Positions 1 to 12,740 of a DNA stretch of 64,000 nt are shown piece after piece. Source of the DNA: Adiantum capillus-veneris (taxonomy: Eukaryota; Streptophyta; Polypodiopsida; Polypodiales; Pteridaceae); assembly GCA_014529385.2 (NCBI GenBank), contig CM043948.1:78995291-79059290 (forward strand). Direction: 5' to 3'. A program made the translations under genes and the position numbers. Within the stretch, counting starts at the first letter, position 1; every line of letters begins with the position of its first letter. Under the pieces are notes generated by a model. It was not told where the DNA came from and did no database searches. It saw only the letters and a list, made by a program, of their open reading frames with translations.

Positions 1-1614
1 TTCGACATGGAATGTAGTCAAGCCCAAAAAAACTTGCTAGGGTTGGATGCAAGCAAAGACAAGGAAAGTTACTTGCAACATTCACACACACACAAAGCAC
101 TTATTCAAAAAACGAGGAGAAGGTGGGAAGTCAAAAAAAAAATTCTTTTAGCGCAAGAGAAAGCACATGCATGTGGCAAGTTTTAACAAAATCTAAAAGG
201 CAAGCGTGTTGAGAGCTTTGATGACTTGACTCTTGAGGATATGTATATGCATTGAAGGAACCTCTATGAGCAACCCAATGTTGATAAGATGGAGTGTTGT
301 AGCTCCCTCCCGTTTATGCCTCCCTTCTTTACCATTGAAGATGTATGTTGCGCGCTTGAGAAAATTGATACCCGCATGGCAGGGGACCTTCAAGGTGTCA
401 AGGATGAAATGATTAAATGGACAAGCAAGAAAACACGATATTGGATATGCGATATGTTTAACCTTGCACTTCAGCATGGCATGCCTCATGATTGGAGTGA
501 AAATTGGATCAAACCTTTGCACAAAGGAGGAGATGTAAACAATGTGAACAACTATTGGACTATAATGGTTGGTTCTTTCATGGCAAAGTTATTTGGATGT
601 ATCATGGACATGAAGATAAGTAAATGGGTTGCAAAGAACGGGAAACATGCGCTAGGCCAAGCATGTTTTCAAAAGCATCATAGCACTATTGATCACCTTG
701 TCACTCTTTGAGTTCTTATGAAACGTCTCGATTGAAAGGAAAAAAGTTGTATTGTTGCTTTGTGGATTTCAAGAAAGCTTTTGACATGGTACCACGAGGA
801 AATCTTTGGAGACGTATGCAAAGCCTTCAAGTGCCGAGAGATTTTATGCATGTAGTCTTTTGCATCTACCAAAAAGTGATATGCCAACTACATATGGGAG
901 ATGGAATTTCAGAATGTTTTGCAAGCACCATTGGTGTCAAACAAGGATGCCCACTTTCCCCAACCCTCTTTGGGCTAATCATTGATAAACTGGAATGCAT
1001 GGTTCTTGAGTTTATGCAACAAGAAGTCACATAAGTGGTTAACATCGGAAATGCGGTGATCATGATTTTGCTTTATGCCGATGATGTAGTGCTCTTGGCA
1101 CATACCTTAGAAGATGCACTAAACTTATGAGTGTCTTGGAACGCTTTTGCCTACATAGCGGGCTGATTGTGAATGGATCCAAAACCAAGGTTATGCTTGT
1201 AAAGACCCTCAATAATGAAAATCCATGCATTGTATACAACAATGAGAAACTTGAAGTGGTAGATAGCTTCAAGTACCTTGGCCTTGAGGTTCCATTCAAT
1301 CATAGCTGGAAGGATCTCACAATACATTGTCTGGAAGCCGGAAAGAGGGCTTATTATGCATTTGAGAACATGTGCAATGCTGGAGAGATCAAGTGTTGGG
1401 CTCTCAAAAAGTACCTCTTTGACACATTCGTGACACCGGTGCTTCTTTATGGAGTGGAGGTGTGGGGTGGTAGCATTAGGAAGTCTACTTGGAAAGAGTT
1501 TTGAGAATGTCCAAAAGCGTTTTCTCACCAACTTTCTCCAAGTTAAGACACAAACACCCTACATGCTCTTACTTCTTGAGTCTGAATCGCTTCTCATTGA
1601 GGTCTTGGGCATGC
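1..1614 (+). pseudogene. LINE (non-LTR retrotransposon) reverse transcriptase, 5' part, decayed
   Basis: Reverse transcriptase of a plant LINE, which copies its own RNA at a nicked target. The window begins inside the ORF, between endonuclease and RT. Frame 1 runs from base 1 through 711 with stops, then switches frame. Visible RT motifs are the fingers region (GDVNNVNNYW, about 520-560), motif A (FVDFKKAFDMVPRG, about 759-803), motif B (GVKQGCPLSPTLFG, about 930-975), motif C (YADD, about 1075-1086) and the thumb (FKYLGLEVPF, about 1269-1298). The catalytic aspartates survive, but stops and at least three frameshifts break the frame. The ORF is cut at 1614 by an LTR element and its C-terminal part resumes after 26508. 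No endonuclease domain lies inside the window. Confidence 0.88.
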
Positions 1615-2435
1615 TGTTGGAGGGTTGTCGCGTAGCTCAATCCACTGACATAATGTCAAACCAATGGATCGATAACCCGGCTAGTGCATGAAGGCATGGA
1701 ATCACTAGAAGTGCAAGAAGAGGATCCTAATCAAGAGAGTTAAGAAGAAGAGAAATCTATGAAGAAGGCTAATCACTCAATGCCTACTCTTTAATCTCAA
1801 CAATCTCAACAATGCCTACTCTTTAATCTTCTTTAATCTCAACAATCAAGAGGACAATGGGTGCACACTCTCATCAATCACACACACACATCAATCAAAA
1901 GCTCGATGAGCTCACAAATAAAGTAAAAGTGAAGATAAATGAGAGAGGGAAACACTAATTAGAGACTAATCAATGCTTAACTACACACCATAAACACAAT
2001 TTACAAAGAGAAAGAAGAACAAGAGCACTTAGCTTTTCATTGCATGCCATAGAAAGTAGGTGAGCACAAGAGGAAGCTCCAACTCCAAACATCTTCACCT
2101 CTATCTTCTCTACAAGCTTTCCATGAAAGCTTAACTCACATGAGGATCCCTAAAAAATGACCTAACTTTCACTTTTATACCTAGGGCATAAAAAACATGT
2201 CCGGCCGCCCATGAGATGCATAGAATTGTGTGCATCTCTATAGCTCCTAGCCATCATGGTGACATCAAATATACAAGTTGGAACTCATGTAGAGCCCGTA
2301 AATATGTCAAAAGTACATATACAAAATGATGTGTCTGTCAAAAAATGAAGCAATGTATGATAATACTTCATAAGCATATGCTAAAAGTAGCATAGCTGAA
2401 GGTCATATGCTACTTTGTGTTTGCGCTGCCAAACA
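1615..2435 (-). repeat. 3' LTR of the minus-strand LTR retrotransposon
   Basis: This 821-bp segment matches 25717-26508 along its length. It starts TGTTGG and ends AAACA on the plus strand, so it is a TG...CA LTR read on the minus strand. It carries a short internal expansion near 1780-1830 (repeated CTTTAATCTCAACAAT units) that explains why it is about 29 bp longer than its partner. The 5 bp outside (CATGC) nearly match those beyond the other LTR (CATGA), consistent with a target-site duplication that has since mutated. Confidence 0.9.
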
Positions 2436-2450
2436 CTGCCCCCCTCCTAA
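2436..2450 (-). other. Polypurine tract of the minus-strand LTR element
   Basis: Read on the minus strand this is a purine run (TTAGGAGGGGGG) ending three bases before the LTR start TGTTT. Such tracts prime plus-strand DNA synthesis in LTR retrotransposons. Its place directly inside the 3' LTR fixes the element's orientation. Confidence 0.75.
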
Positions 2451-3697
2451 GAGTTGTCGTCCCTGAAAAAGCCATGTCGTGGTAGATGCTATGTGAAGAA
2501 TGGACCTGAAAAAGAGAAAGGCAATGAGGTAGCAAGCTGAATCATATGGAAATAAAGCATAAAGGAAAGGCAAATCATGTATGCGGTAATGAATGAATAC
2601 AAATAATTATGGAATGCTACACTGCCATTAAGGACAAATAAATTGCACTTGCTGAAATTAATTAATCAAAAGTTTTGGGCTTATGGATGAGTCTATCAAT
2701 TAGTTAACTACAACTAAAGGTTAAAACAATTACTCCAGTACTAGCTAAGTTAGAAATATTATCTAAATGTAAGATTCCCTATTTATGTTTTTTAGCTTTG
2801 ATTAGCTTACTAACTCTCACAACTCGGAACAAAAGCTTGAATTTTTTACTTGAAGCTCAATGGAAGTCTTTTTCATGTCGTTTTTTCTTTCTTTTCATTT
2901 TTCTTTTCTTTTGTTTTGTTTTTTTTCCTTTTTAAAACATGTGTGTTTATTTTGTATGCCTGGGGCTTTTTGCTTCTCAAAGAAAAGCGCTCACACTGGG
3001 AACCTCTAGGACTCTAATACCATAGGCAATACAATGAGGCTCGGATTTCTCTTCCAACTTTTTCTTCCATTTCCTTTGTATTCTCACTAGTGGTCGTTGT
3101 TGTTTGAGTGAGCAAGCCTCTCTATGCTTAAAACACTCCTAAGGTCTCAAAAACTCAAATAATATTTCCAACCAAAACTAGTGGTCAAGTGTGGTTAACC
3201 TAAAGTCACAGTCTCCTAATATCAAGGCTCATCAATAAGATTAAACTTAAGGTCAATTAACTAAAGCAAAGACAAGTTTATACATCTTTAATGGAAGATA
3301 ACAAAACATATCTAAATGCACTCGATCAAACCATGGAATAGAACAATCAGCAAACATAAATTGCCACAAACATAAATCTCCGCAAACATAAATTATGGAA
3401 AATAGTACACGTAGAGATATGTGTTGCATATCCTCAATAGACAAGGAAGAAAACATGTGAAGCTGAAACTCGAGATGTCCATGCTATGTGAAAGCTAAAG
3501 TCCATCTATGGTGCAAAATCATAAACAAAACACTACCACCTAGAAAGGTATGTCAGCATAGAAGTGGAAGTTTTATTACCTAAACACAAATAAAAATAAA
3601 TCCTAAACTAAGGTCTCAAACATGGATGTCTAGAGGGAAAAAACCGAAAGGGAAAAAAGTGCCTCTAGCATATGCGCATGTATCTAGTGCACCATAG
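2451..3697. other. Non-coding interior of the minus-strand LTR element
   Basis: About 1.2 kb with no sustained reading frame. It contains a T-rich stretch near 2870-2940 and otherwise nothing I recognise. It lies between the unknown ORF and the polypurine tract, so it is the 3' untranslated part of the element. Confidence 0.5.
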
Positions 3698-6612
3698 TCA
3701 ATCTGTACAAGTCAAGGGTCTTGTGCAACTAGGAGGGATAAGAGAACTATCTCCAAAAAAAAAAACGTGTAGTCTCCTAGCTCTCTCTATAATGGTCATC
3801 AACTGGCTAGCACCTAGATCCATGTCAATGGTAGAATCTATAGCACAACTAATGGATCTAGGGATAACATCAATCTGTGACTGTGTGGTCAATGAACTAT
3901 GTGGCTCGAGATCACTGAATGGTTGACTCTTGCCAAGCTCTAAGTCAACAACATGGTCAATGGAAACCTCAGACAAGCTATGACTAGTGTCAACCTCTGA
4001 TGTGATAGGTGGTCGGCTCTTTGGTAGCCAAATCTTCAATCCCTTCAATCTCATGAGGAGGTCATTGGGAGATTTCTTCACATGTGAATGTATAGATCTC
4101 TCTCTCTGACACAGTCTCTGTGGTCGTGGCCTCTCTAGAAATGATCTATGAGATCGTCTAGAAGGTCTAGAAATCTCTCTCAAGTCTCTCATAACCAAAT
4201 GTGATCGTGAATGCTCACTATGTGCTACAACTCTCAACCTGGGAACTCAAATCTGTCTATGTCCCTCATAATAACCCTGTGCCTCTAGTGATCGTCTAGA
4301 TGTGAGCCAACCATGTGATAATCCATCATGTGTAATCCGGCTCTCTATCCACACATAAGTGTCATCACTAGGCAATGGTCTCATCGATATGTCTCTCTGT
4401 GGAACATATACTCGTCGAATCCTATAGGAAGCTCTGGGTGTAGATCTATATATCTGATGTGGAAGGGGTAACTCCTTGGTAGCACTAATCTAAACTCTAT
4501 CTAGAGAAGGCTCTAATGATTACTCAGAATCAGACAATCCTTGTGGTCTCCAATAGAATCTTGCAGGTGTCTATCCTCATGATGTAAATGTCTGGAGGTC
4601 ATACTAGTCTGTGTAGGATCAATGATATGTGGTGTGACCTCTATATGTGTGGTATCTGTGTGGTGGTCTAGAGGAACCTCATGTGTCAATGTCTCTACAA
4701 TCGTATCTCTCGCTCTATGAACGAGGGATGAGATCGTGTCTCTGCAAGAATATATGGCTCTATGGAAACATCTATGTGATGCGGGTGCTCTATAGGTGAA
4801 TCAATCACTAATGTGTCACTCTGCTGCACATCATGATGATGAGAAACACATGTTAGCTCTATGTCATCGGTCTCATGCTGATCTAAGCTATGAAGCTCAC
4901 TCTGTGTTATGCTAAGCTCAAGAGCTCCATCTAGGGGTGGCATAGTCCTAGTAATCTCTTGTAGAGGATCACAATCACTCATGGGTGTAGGAGGTGATCT
5001 ATAACCAGACTGGTGGGCTAAAGCTGTAGTAGGTAGTCTAGTGCTACAATGTGCTCTATCGATCAATGATCTAGGTGTGTATCTCACTCCAATAGTCAGC
5101 ACATAGATGGCATGATCAGTGCCTCTATATACACGCTCTTGAGGATCTCGATCAAACGAAAACATGGTAGTCACTCTCTCACATAACTCACTAGATGTGC
5201 TAGACTCTCGTGTGTATCGACGTTCAGAGTCGTCAACATATGTCTTTGTCTGCTCAAGTCTATACAACTCTACCAATGTGGGATGAGTATGCGTATCTAG
5301 GGACTCATCATATGATAAAGGCTCTATGGTTTGTAAGTCAATCTCACAAACATCGGCAAGTACATCACATCATACTCATCTCCAAAAGATCCTGGCATGC
5401 ATGGGTTAGGCATGACTCGCACTAACTGATGTGTGGGAGGATCCTGAACAAAGTGCTTGAGTTTCTGAAAGAAACTCGATCGGCTCATATAATGAAATAT
5501 GCATAATCCCATCCTCTCACCACACAAGACTAGCATAGGTCTATCTATCTGCAGAGTAGTGGCTAACTCCTGTAGCTCATCTCTCATCGTAGGACTCGTG
5601 TCACTCGTCGAAACTATAGCCCATGTGCCATAACTCTCTCATGGTCATGTGATCCTGAAACATCAATATGGCTCAATGTTGTGGTCGTAACAGCCTCTCT
5701 AGGTAAATGCATGGTATGCTCCATCACCAAAGGCTCTGGATGCTCTCTCATGGGTCCGCAATGTAATCGTCTCATAGTCAATGGCTCTATGTGTGGTGCA
5801 CTCATGGCAGGTTCTCTCATCTCGATGACTCGTGGTGGCTCTGATCTCATCGTAAACTATGAAGTGCTCATCATGCCGAATCTAGCTCTGTGTGGTGTCT
5901 GTGAGGACTCTGATGTCAATCTCGTCTCGGTCTCTATGTGTGGATCTCTCAACAACTGCTCTCAAGACTCATCAATCTCCAGTGTCAATCTAGATCTATG
6001 GTCATCGATAGAGTCCTTTGGAGCAATAGGTCTAGGTGGAAAGCCTGGAGGTGGTCTAATGGGTGATCTCGATGTGTATGTGGACTCAAGCTCAATGTTG
6101 GAACTAGATGTAGGTGATCTAGGGCTAGGGATAGGTCGATAAGGTAGGCCAAAAATCATCGTGTAGGTACTATAATCATCAAGGCCATAATAGGTCCTAC
6201 TACCCATTGATCTACCAAAATCTACCTGAGGCTCTGGTACAGGCATCTGTGACTCTCTCAAATACATGCGTGCATCATCATCAACATACAAAAAACTATC
6301 ATGCATACGCTATAACTGGACTGTCACTCGATGGTATCGTGTGTCTGCAATATCCTCTAGGGATGGTACTGGGATCTCATGTCTAGAATGGATATCTTGT
6401 ACTCGTACATCTAAGAAATCTATGAGATGATCAGACCTCGTCAGGTGGGCTCTGGCTCTAACTGACTAAAAAGCATGAGTAGAGTGATCATGAGGCTGAA
6501 GCCTCACAAAATAGCGATCGGTATATCGATCTCTATAACATAACTGTCCCTCGTACTCTCCTACTAACCATAGCAACACCAAATCGGAACCTCTCATGGC
6601 CATGGTCGTCAT
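3698..6612 (-). pseudogene. Decayed ORF of unknown function in the minus-strand LTR element
   Basis: Open stretches on the minus strand follow one another across three frames (about 6612-5962, 5850-5614, 5587-5324, 5276-4695, 4237-3698), as expected of one long ORF broken by frameshifts and stops. A plausible start is the ATG at 6612; that frame continues to 5962 with two stops. The product is rich in Ser, Arg, Asp and Pro with short acidic/tyrosine segments, for example MYLRESQMPVPEP and a proline patch PIRPPPGFPPRP. A motif KIWLPKS near 4040 resembles the W-x-P-K motifs in the two gypsy elements further right. I see no RT, integrase, protease or zinc knuckle. It lies where an extra 3' ORF would be in Tat/Athila-like elements. 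Function unknown. Confidence 0.5.
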
Positions 6613-7297
6613 CAATCTCGAGAGTGCAAATACTCAATGATCATGTGGAAGCTCACTATGACTAATCTAGATCTCTCAAGGAATAGAAATCAATATAATA
6701 AGTGTATGGTAAGATCGTGATGTGAATGGTGTGATCAAATGAAACTGTCACACGGTTGACCTATAGTCAATCATGCATGATAATAGTGGCTCATAAATCA
6801 CATCACAATGATTTCAAATGTGTTTAGAGTCCACTAAATCCTACAGTGTGCTATGTCAAACAAGTAAGCGAATCAAGCAAACGACTCTCCGGACGTTTGT
6901 ACTCTCAGTGTCTAGTCGTGCATAAATGCGTGAGTGAACGAGGTATATAAGAGAAAGTACAAGAGAGAGATCCTCGTAATACAGGGTCCGAAAGAGGCCG
7001 ACTAGATGCGCACATGTATGGGACACCTACATGTTTTTTTTGTTTTTTTGTTTTTTGGGTTTTCTTAAATTCGGAAGCCCATGCACACACTCTTTTCAAT
7101 ATCTCTGTTGACTTTGTTTCTCTTTATCTCACCTAGATTCTTTTCTCACATGCATTTTCTTCTGTTGACTTTACTCCCATTCCACACACCTAAAAACAAG
7201 CATGCACATGTGCTTGAGCCCCCACCCCCTTTGTTTGCTTGTGCACTACACTTTACACACACCCAAATTGAGGATGGTACACACTCCTCTTAAATGA
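6613..7297. other. Stretch without recognisable gene
   Basis: No reading frame with protein-like composition. A T-rich run occurs near 7033-7060. The boundary between the minus-strand LTR element and the inserted chromovirus must lie between here and 7681, but I cannot place it. Confidence 0.4.
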
Positions 7298-7490
7298 TGC
7301 ACACACCTAAATCAAGCAATGCACACACACACCTAAATCAAGTAAGTGCACACACACACCCAATTTAAGTAAATGCACACACACCTAAATCAAGTAAGTG
7401 CACACACACACCCAGTTTAAGTAAATGCACATACACCTGAATCAAGTAAGTGCACACACACACACCCAATTTAAGTAAATGCACACACTA
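7298..7490. repeat. Tandem repeat, about 52-54 bp units
   Basis: Roughly three and a half units, each built of GCACACACACACCTAAATCA followed by a related half with CCCAATTTAAGTAAAT. Units begin near 7321, 7374 and 7426, with partial units at both ends. It sits just upstream of the chromovirus gag and may belong to its leader or mark its truncated 5' side. Confidence 0.75.
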
Positions 7491-7680
7491 TTCCAAGAAG
7501 TGAGACGTGTGCGCATGCAAAGCTAAAAATAGGTCGTGAAGTGCGTATGCTCTCAATTTGGTGAGTTTGGATTAATATTATCTTTTGTTTGTATTATTGT
7601 CTGATCAAGTCTTGCCTTAAAGTGGATTAAAGTTAGAGTATCCAATAAAGTTTCACTTAATCTATATTTCACAGAGTGCG

Positions 7681-8235
7681 GTGTACACATCTCTTCAAGA
7701 GAAAAAGCTACTTCTCAAGCAAGCTAAACTTCCCTCTTTCAAAGTGGAAGGAGCCCTAGTTGAGCGCGATGCAGTAGTGTGGCTCGAAGAGATGGAGGAT
7801 TATTTTGTTGTTGCTGGTACTACTCCCGATAACCAAGCAATGTTGGCTATGTTTCGTCTCACGGGGGATGCCAAGCTTTGGTGGAAACAACACTGCAAAG
7901 ATAATCAAGTAGCTCAAAACACTCAAACTTGGGAAGACATTAAGTATGCTGTCAAAGGACGTTATCTTCCACCTACACACGAATCCCTTAAGATGAACGA
8001 ATTCTTCAACTTAAGTCAGTTTCATCTTACAGTGGAAGAATACTACTCCAAATTTGTAACTCTTAGGCGCTATGCTCCGCGAATGACCGCAGATCAACAA
8101 GTAGCCCGTTTCTGCCAAGGGCTAAATGCTCCTTTAAATACACGTCTAGAAGCCATGAGGCCTGTAAATTTGCAAGATGCTCTTTTAAGAGATAAACCCT
8201 TAGCTAAAGAGATGTCAAACTCTCAAAGGGTATGA
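7681..8235 (+). pseudogene. Chromovirus gag (capsid region)
   Basis: Retrotransposon gag of the Ty3/gypsy type, which forms the particle that packages element RNA. Frame 1 encodes LPSFKVEGALVERDAVVWLEEM-like sequence followed by a capsid helix region (about residues 40-150) with the usual LWW and YYSKFVTLRRYAPRM features. No upstream ATG is obvious and no 5' LTR precedes it. A sequence resembling an intron end (TTTCACAG at about 7666-7673) lies just before. The frame ends at 8233 and the zinc knuckle and pol follow in frame 3, so gag and pol are offset, either by programmed frameshifting or by decay. Confidence 0.8.
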
Positions 8236-8279
8236 AATGGAAATTTAACGAATGCTAGAAGGAGAGGACGGCCTATGAT

Positions 8280-11200
8280 GTGGAACCAAAGGCAAGTTTA
8301 CCCAGTTCACCAAACTCATCCAATAGTTACAGCTTCATCAAATGGAGCTCAAATGCAGATCTTAGATGCTATGAATGCAACGAGCTAAGACATTTCAGGA
8401 ATGTATGTCCTAGGCGAGTCTCTGCAACAAATACACCTACTCGAGCTAGAGGACGAGGACAAATAATAAATCGCGGGGGAAGAAATGGAGGACGAGGTCG
8501 AGGACGCGGAATGGCTGCCAGAGTCAATGCTATCATAGGAGAACCAACATTGGGAGAAGAACAAGAGGAAAGAGAAACTCTACATGCTGCAATTGATAAC
8601 CCAATAGCAAGACAACAATATGCTGTCATTCAAACACCTGCAAATCACCAAGGTGAAAAATTTGAGCTTCTTATTGATTGTGGTAGTACTCATTCTTTCT
8701 TGTCACCTAAATGTTTAAGGAGGTTAGGACTTAATCAACACCCTGCAAGAAAGATGAGAGTTGAATTAGCCAATGGAAAGGAGGTGTTATCTCAGTACAC
8801 TATGGGAAAAATAGATTTCAAGTTGGGAGAATACTCTACTTTTGGTACTTTTCGAACCTTACCCATAGGAATCTATGACGGAATTCTTGGAATGGATTGG
8901 TTAGCCGGTCATAATGCCAATATCCATTGTGCCCAAGGAAGTGTTACTTTTGTGGACAACCTAGGTCAAGAAGTCACTATTCAAGGCCAGAATGGACGAC
9001 CAAAAGCTTACTTGGTCAAAGCTAATTGTCTTTTGAAAGTGTTACGCAAGGGTCAACAAATTTTTGTAGTCAAGCTAAACAAAGTAGAAAAATCTTATTC
9101 CAACCGTAAACCAATGTGTCTAGAAGAATTTTCGGATGTTTTCCCCAGTGAACTTTCTAAACTACCACCACCTAAGGAGGTAGACCATGAAATCAAAATT
9201 ATTCCAGGTAGTGAACCAGTCTCAAGAGCGCCGTACAAGATGTCACTTCTAGAGGCTATAGAACTCAAGGAGCAGCTCAAGCAGTTGATTGAGCAAGGGT
9301 TTATCTGACCCAGTACATCTCCATGGGGTGCACCTGTTCTCTTGTAGAAGAAAAAGGATGGCTCTCTTCGACTTTGCATAGATTATAGGGGCTTAAATCA
9401 GGTTACCATCAAGAATAAATATCCAATTCCTCGTATTGATGAGATGCTGGACAGATTACATGGAGCCAAAATATTCACAAAGATCGATCTTCGATCTGGA
9501 TATCATCAAATTCGAATCTAGGAGGCTGATATCTCCAAAACAGCTTTCAACACTCGTTATGGTCATTACGAATTTACAGTGATGGCTTTCGGACTTACGA
9601 ATGCTCCTGCAACTTTCAATCGTCTGATGCACGATATCTTTAGAGAATTCTTGGATGATTTTGTCCTAGTATTCTTTGACGATATCTTAATTTATTCCAA
9701 ATCAGAGGAAGAGAATGAAGGACATGTTAGGAAAGTGTTAGAGCTTTTACGCCGAAATAAGCTGTATGCAAAGAAAAGCAAATGTACCTTCTTTACCCCT
9801 AAGGTCTGTTACTTAGGGTTTATCATTTCACCTGAAGGAGTCTCTGTTGAACCTGACAAAGTCAAAGATATTGTGGAATGGCCTCAACCCACTTCACAAA
9901 CCGAAGTCAGAGGGTTCTTAGGTATCACAGGGTGGTACAGGATCTTTGTAAACGACTATGCTCTTAAATCTGCACCACTAACTGACTTGCTAAAGAAAGG
10001 AGCTACGATACTTTGGGAAGAAAAACATGAATCTTGCTTTACACAGCTGAAGGAGTATCTTGCTTCAGAACCTCTCTTAAAACTTCCATACTTCACCCAA
10101 GAATTCGAGGTGATCACAGATGCTAGTAACCTTGCATTAGGAGGAGTCCTTACTCAAGAAGGAAGGCCTGTAGCTTATACTTCTCGAAAGCTTAGGATTC
10201 ATGAAGTGAATTATACTACACATGATTTAGAATTTCTAGCAGTTATTCATGCTCTCAAGCTATGGAGACATTATCTATTGGGACGCAAATTCCAATTGGT
10301 AACAGATCACAAGAGTCTTAAGTGGATTTTTACCCAACCTAACCTTAACATGAGACAGAGGAGATGGATAGAGCTCATGCACGAATATGATTTTGATATT
10401 AAATTTAGACCAGGTAAGGATAATGTTGTGGCAGATGCCCTAAGCCGTAAAGATTTTCTGGGGGCAATTTCCATGGCTAACAACCCTATTTTAGACAAGG
10501 TCTCCTATGCTGCTGTCAAAGATGCAGATTACCAGATGCTTGCTAGTATCCTACGTGAAGAGAGGGTATCATCAAATCAGACTAAACCTCTACATTACTC
10601 CTTAGAAGATGGGAAAATTTACTATAGGAATCGACTATGCATACCTAAGGATATTACCCTAAGGAATGCTAACCTATATGAAGCACATGATGGCCCAACT
10701 TCAGGACATCCAGGTTATGCCAAAACCATCAATGCAATTCTCAGAAGTTACTATTGGCAAGGTATGAAGGGTGATGTCCTTCGCTATGTCAAGCAGTGTT
10801 TGTCTTGTCAAAGGATTAAGGCAGAGAGACTAAAGATGCCTGGTAAATTACATCCTTTAGATATTCCCCAAATGAAATGGGAATGTATTAGCATGGGCTT
10901 TATCACCGGGTTTCCTTCTGTCCAAGCTGGCTATGATTCAATCATGGTCATAGTCGACCTGCTTACTAAAGTGGCTCACTTAATCCCATTCAAGACAACC
11001 TTTACAGCTTCAGATATTGCTCATTTGTTTGTGAAGGAGGTTTTCAGAATTCATGGTTTACCCAAGAGGATTGTCAGTGATCGTGATGCAAAGTTTACTT
11101 CAAAGTTTTGGGTATCATTGTTTCAAGCTATTGGAACCCAGTTATGTTTTAGTACTGCTTATCATCCTCAAACTGATGGCCAAACTAAAAGAGTTAATCA

Positions 11201-11933
11201 AGTAATTGAAGACATCCTCAAAGCCTACTACAATAGAGAACCTCGCAAGTGGATTCAATACCTACCCTTGGTAGAGTATGCATAAAATTCCTCTACTCAT
11301 AGAAGTATTGGAATGACACCTTTTAATGCTCTTTATGGTCAAGAATGTTTATCACCTCTTAACTTTTCTGACCCCACTATAAGGGTAGAAGCCTCAAAGA
11401 AAATGCTTGAAGAAATGGAAGCTCAAACCAAAGCGATTCGAAGGGATATTCAAGCGGCTCAAGATCGACAAAAGAAGTACGCCGACTTAAAAAGATCTGA
11501 TCGGATTTTCAAAGAAGGTGACAAAGTTTTCTTACGAGTAAAGCCCAAAAAGAGCAATCTGTCTCTCGGAAGGTATAAGAAGCTTAGCTACAGATATTGT
11601 GGACCTTACGAAATAATCAAGGTTGTAAGTGATCAAGCTTATAGACTAAAACTCACTTCTCATCTCAAAGTGCATGATGTATTTCATGTAAGTTTGTTAA
11701 AACCTTCTGTATATAACCCTGACCATGTCCTTGATGATGAGCAAATCATTTTACCTGCTCAAGATGTTCTACAACTCCAACATGATACTATCCTAGAAAC
11801 TCGAGAGAGAAAGCTTAGGAATAGATCCATCAAAGAACATCTTATCTTATGGAAGGATTTCCCTATAGAAGATCCTACTTGGGAAGATGAGACATCCCTT
11901 TTTAAGGATTACCCTTCACTGTTCTTGAGATGA
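8280..11933 (+). pseudogene. Chromovirus pol: zinc knuckle, protease, RT, RNase H, integrase, chromodomain
   Basis: One frame holds the whole Ty3/gypsy chromovirus polyprotein with only a few in-frame stops (near 9306, 9343, 9520 and 11283). In order: CCHC zinc knuckle (CYECNELRHFRNVC, about 8367-8408), aspartic protease (LIDCGSTHSF about 8670, ILGMDWL about 8884), RT ([18 protein letters not shown] about 9672, catalytic DD present), RNase H (DASNLALGG about 10120, TDHKSLKW), integrase zinc module (GHPGYAKT ... CLSCQ), core (IVDLLTKVAH, SDRDAKF, AYHPQTDGQTKRVNQ, where the third catalytic position is Lys rather than Glu), GPY/F-type region and a C-terminal chromodomain (WKDFPIEDPTWED, about 11850). 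The stops and the lost integrase glutamate make it inactive. The 3' LTR follows at 11963. Confidence 0.93.
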
Positions 11934-11949
11934 GGGCATCTCAAATTCT

Positions 11950-11962
11950 AAGTTGGGGAGAT
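11950..11962 (+). other. Polypurine tract of the chromovirus
   Basis: AAGTTGGGGAGAT directly precedes the TGTAAGG start of the LTR, 16 bases after the pol stop codon. This is the standard position for the plus-strand primer. Confidence 0.7.
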
Positions 11963-12570
11963 TGTAAGGTCTCTACTTTCAAATTGCACACAAGTTCTAT
12001 TACGTATTTGTATTTTTTTGAACCATCACTCCTTATTTAAGATATTCGAGTTCAAATTATGAATCGTAGGTTGAGAAAACCTAGAAATTAAAATTTACGC
12101 TACAAAATTCTGACATGTTTAGCTATATGAATCACTAACTAACATATTGCAAGACTTATTTACTGATTGTAGAATTTTCTTTTACTATGGTAAAGTTAAT
12201 ATAAGACTGTAAAGTTTAACTTAAAAATGTAAAGTAAATTATCATTAAGGAAATAAATAAAATAATACACAGGGATGACAAATGAAGGCACATGGACTCA
12301 CATAGGAGGGAACAAAGTGGGACACACTGTCACATGAAAAAGGAGAGGCTACTCTTGACTAATCTTAATGAGGGGGGGCCTGTGTGGCCTTATCTTTTGA
12401 TGATAATGACAAAGTGGTCAAGCTCATGGGTACCACAAGGGTACCAAAAACACGGGTATGATTTTTGGGGGAAAAAAAATAAAAAAAAATATATTTTTAA
12501 AAAAAATAAAAAAAAATAAAAAAAACAATTATTTTTTTGGAAAAAAAAAGTTGGACGTTTTCTTTTCTGC

Positions 12571-12578
12571 TATAAATA
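12571..12578 (+). promoter_or_regulatory. TATA box in the chromovirus LTR
   Basis: TATAAATA followed by a transcribed-looking segment with TCTCTTAGAGAGAA. It is the clearest promoter-like signal in this LTR and would mark the U3/R boundary about 30 bp downstream. Confidence 0.55.
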
Positions 12579-12740
12579 GAGTATCCATGCTCACACTTTA
12601 GACATAGAGATTGCCTCTATAGTGCTCACGAAGTGTTGCCACTTCTCTTAGAGAGAAGGCGTCCACAAACCACTAAGAGAGCAAAAACTCTAGTGGACTA
12701 ATAACGTACGTATTAATCAAGCATTCAATTAACTTTAGGA

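Noticed and set aside
5681-6142. Plus-strand ORF of 153 codons, Gly/Ser-rich
   Set aside because: Shadow of the minus-strand ORF, which has the better continuity and agrees with the orientation of the LTR element.
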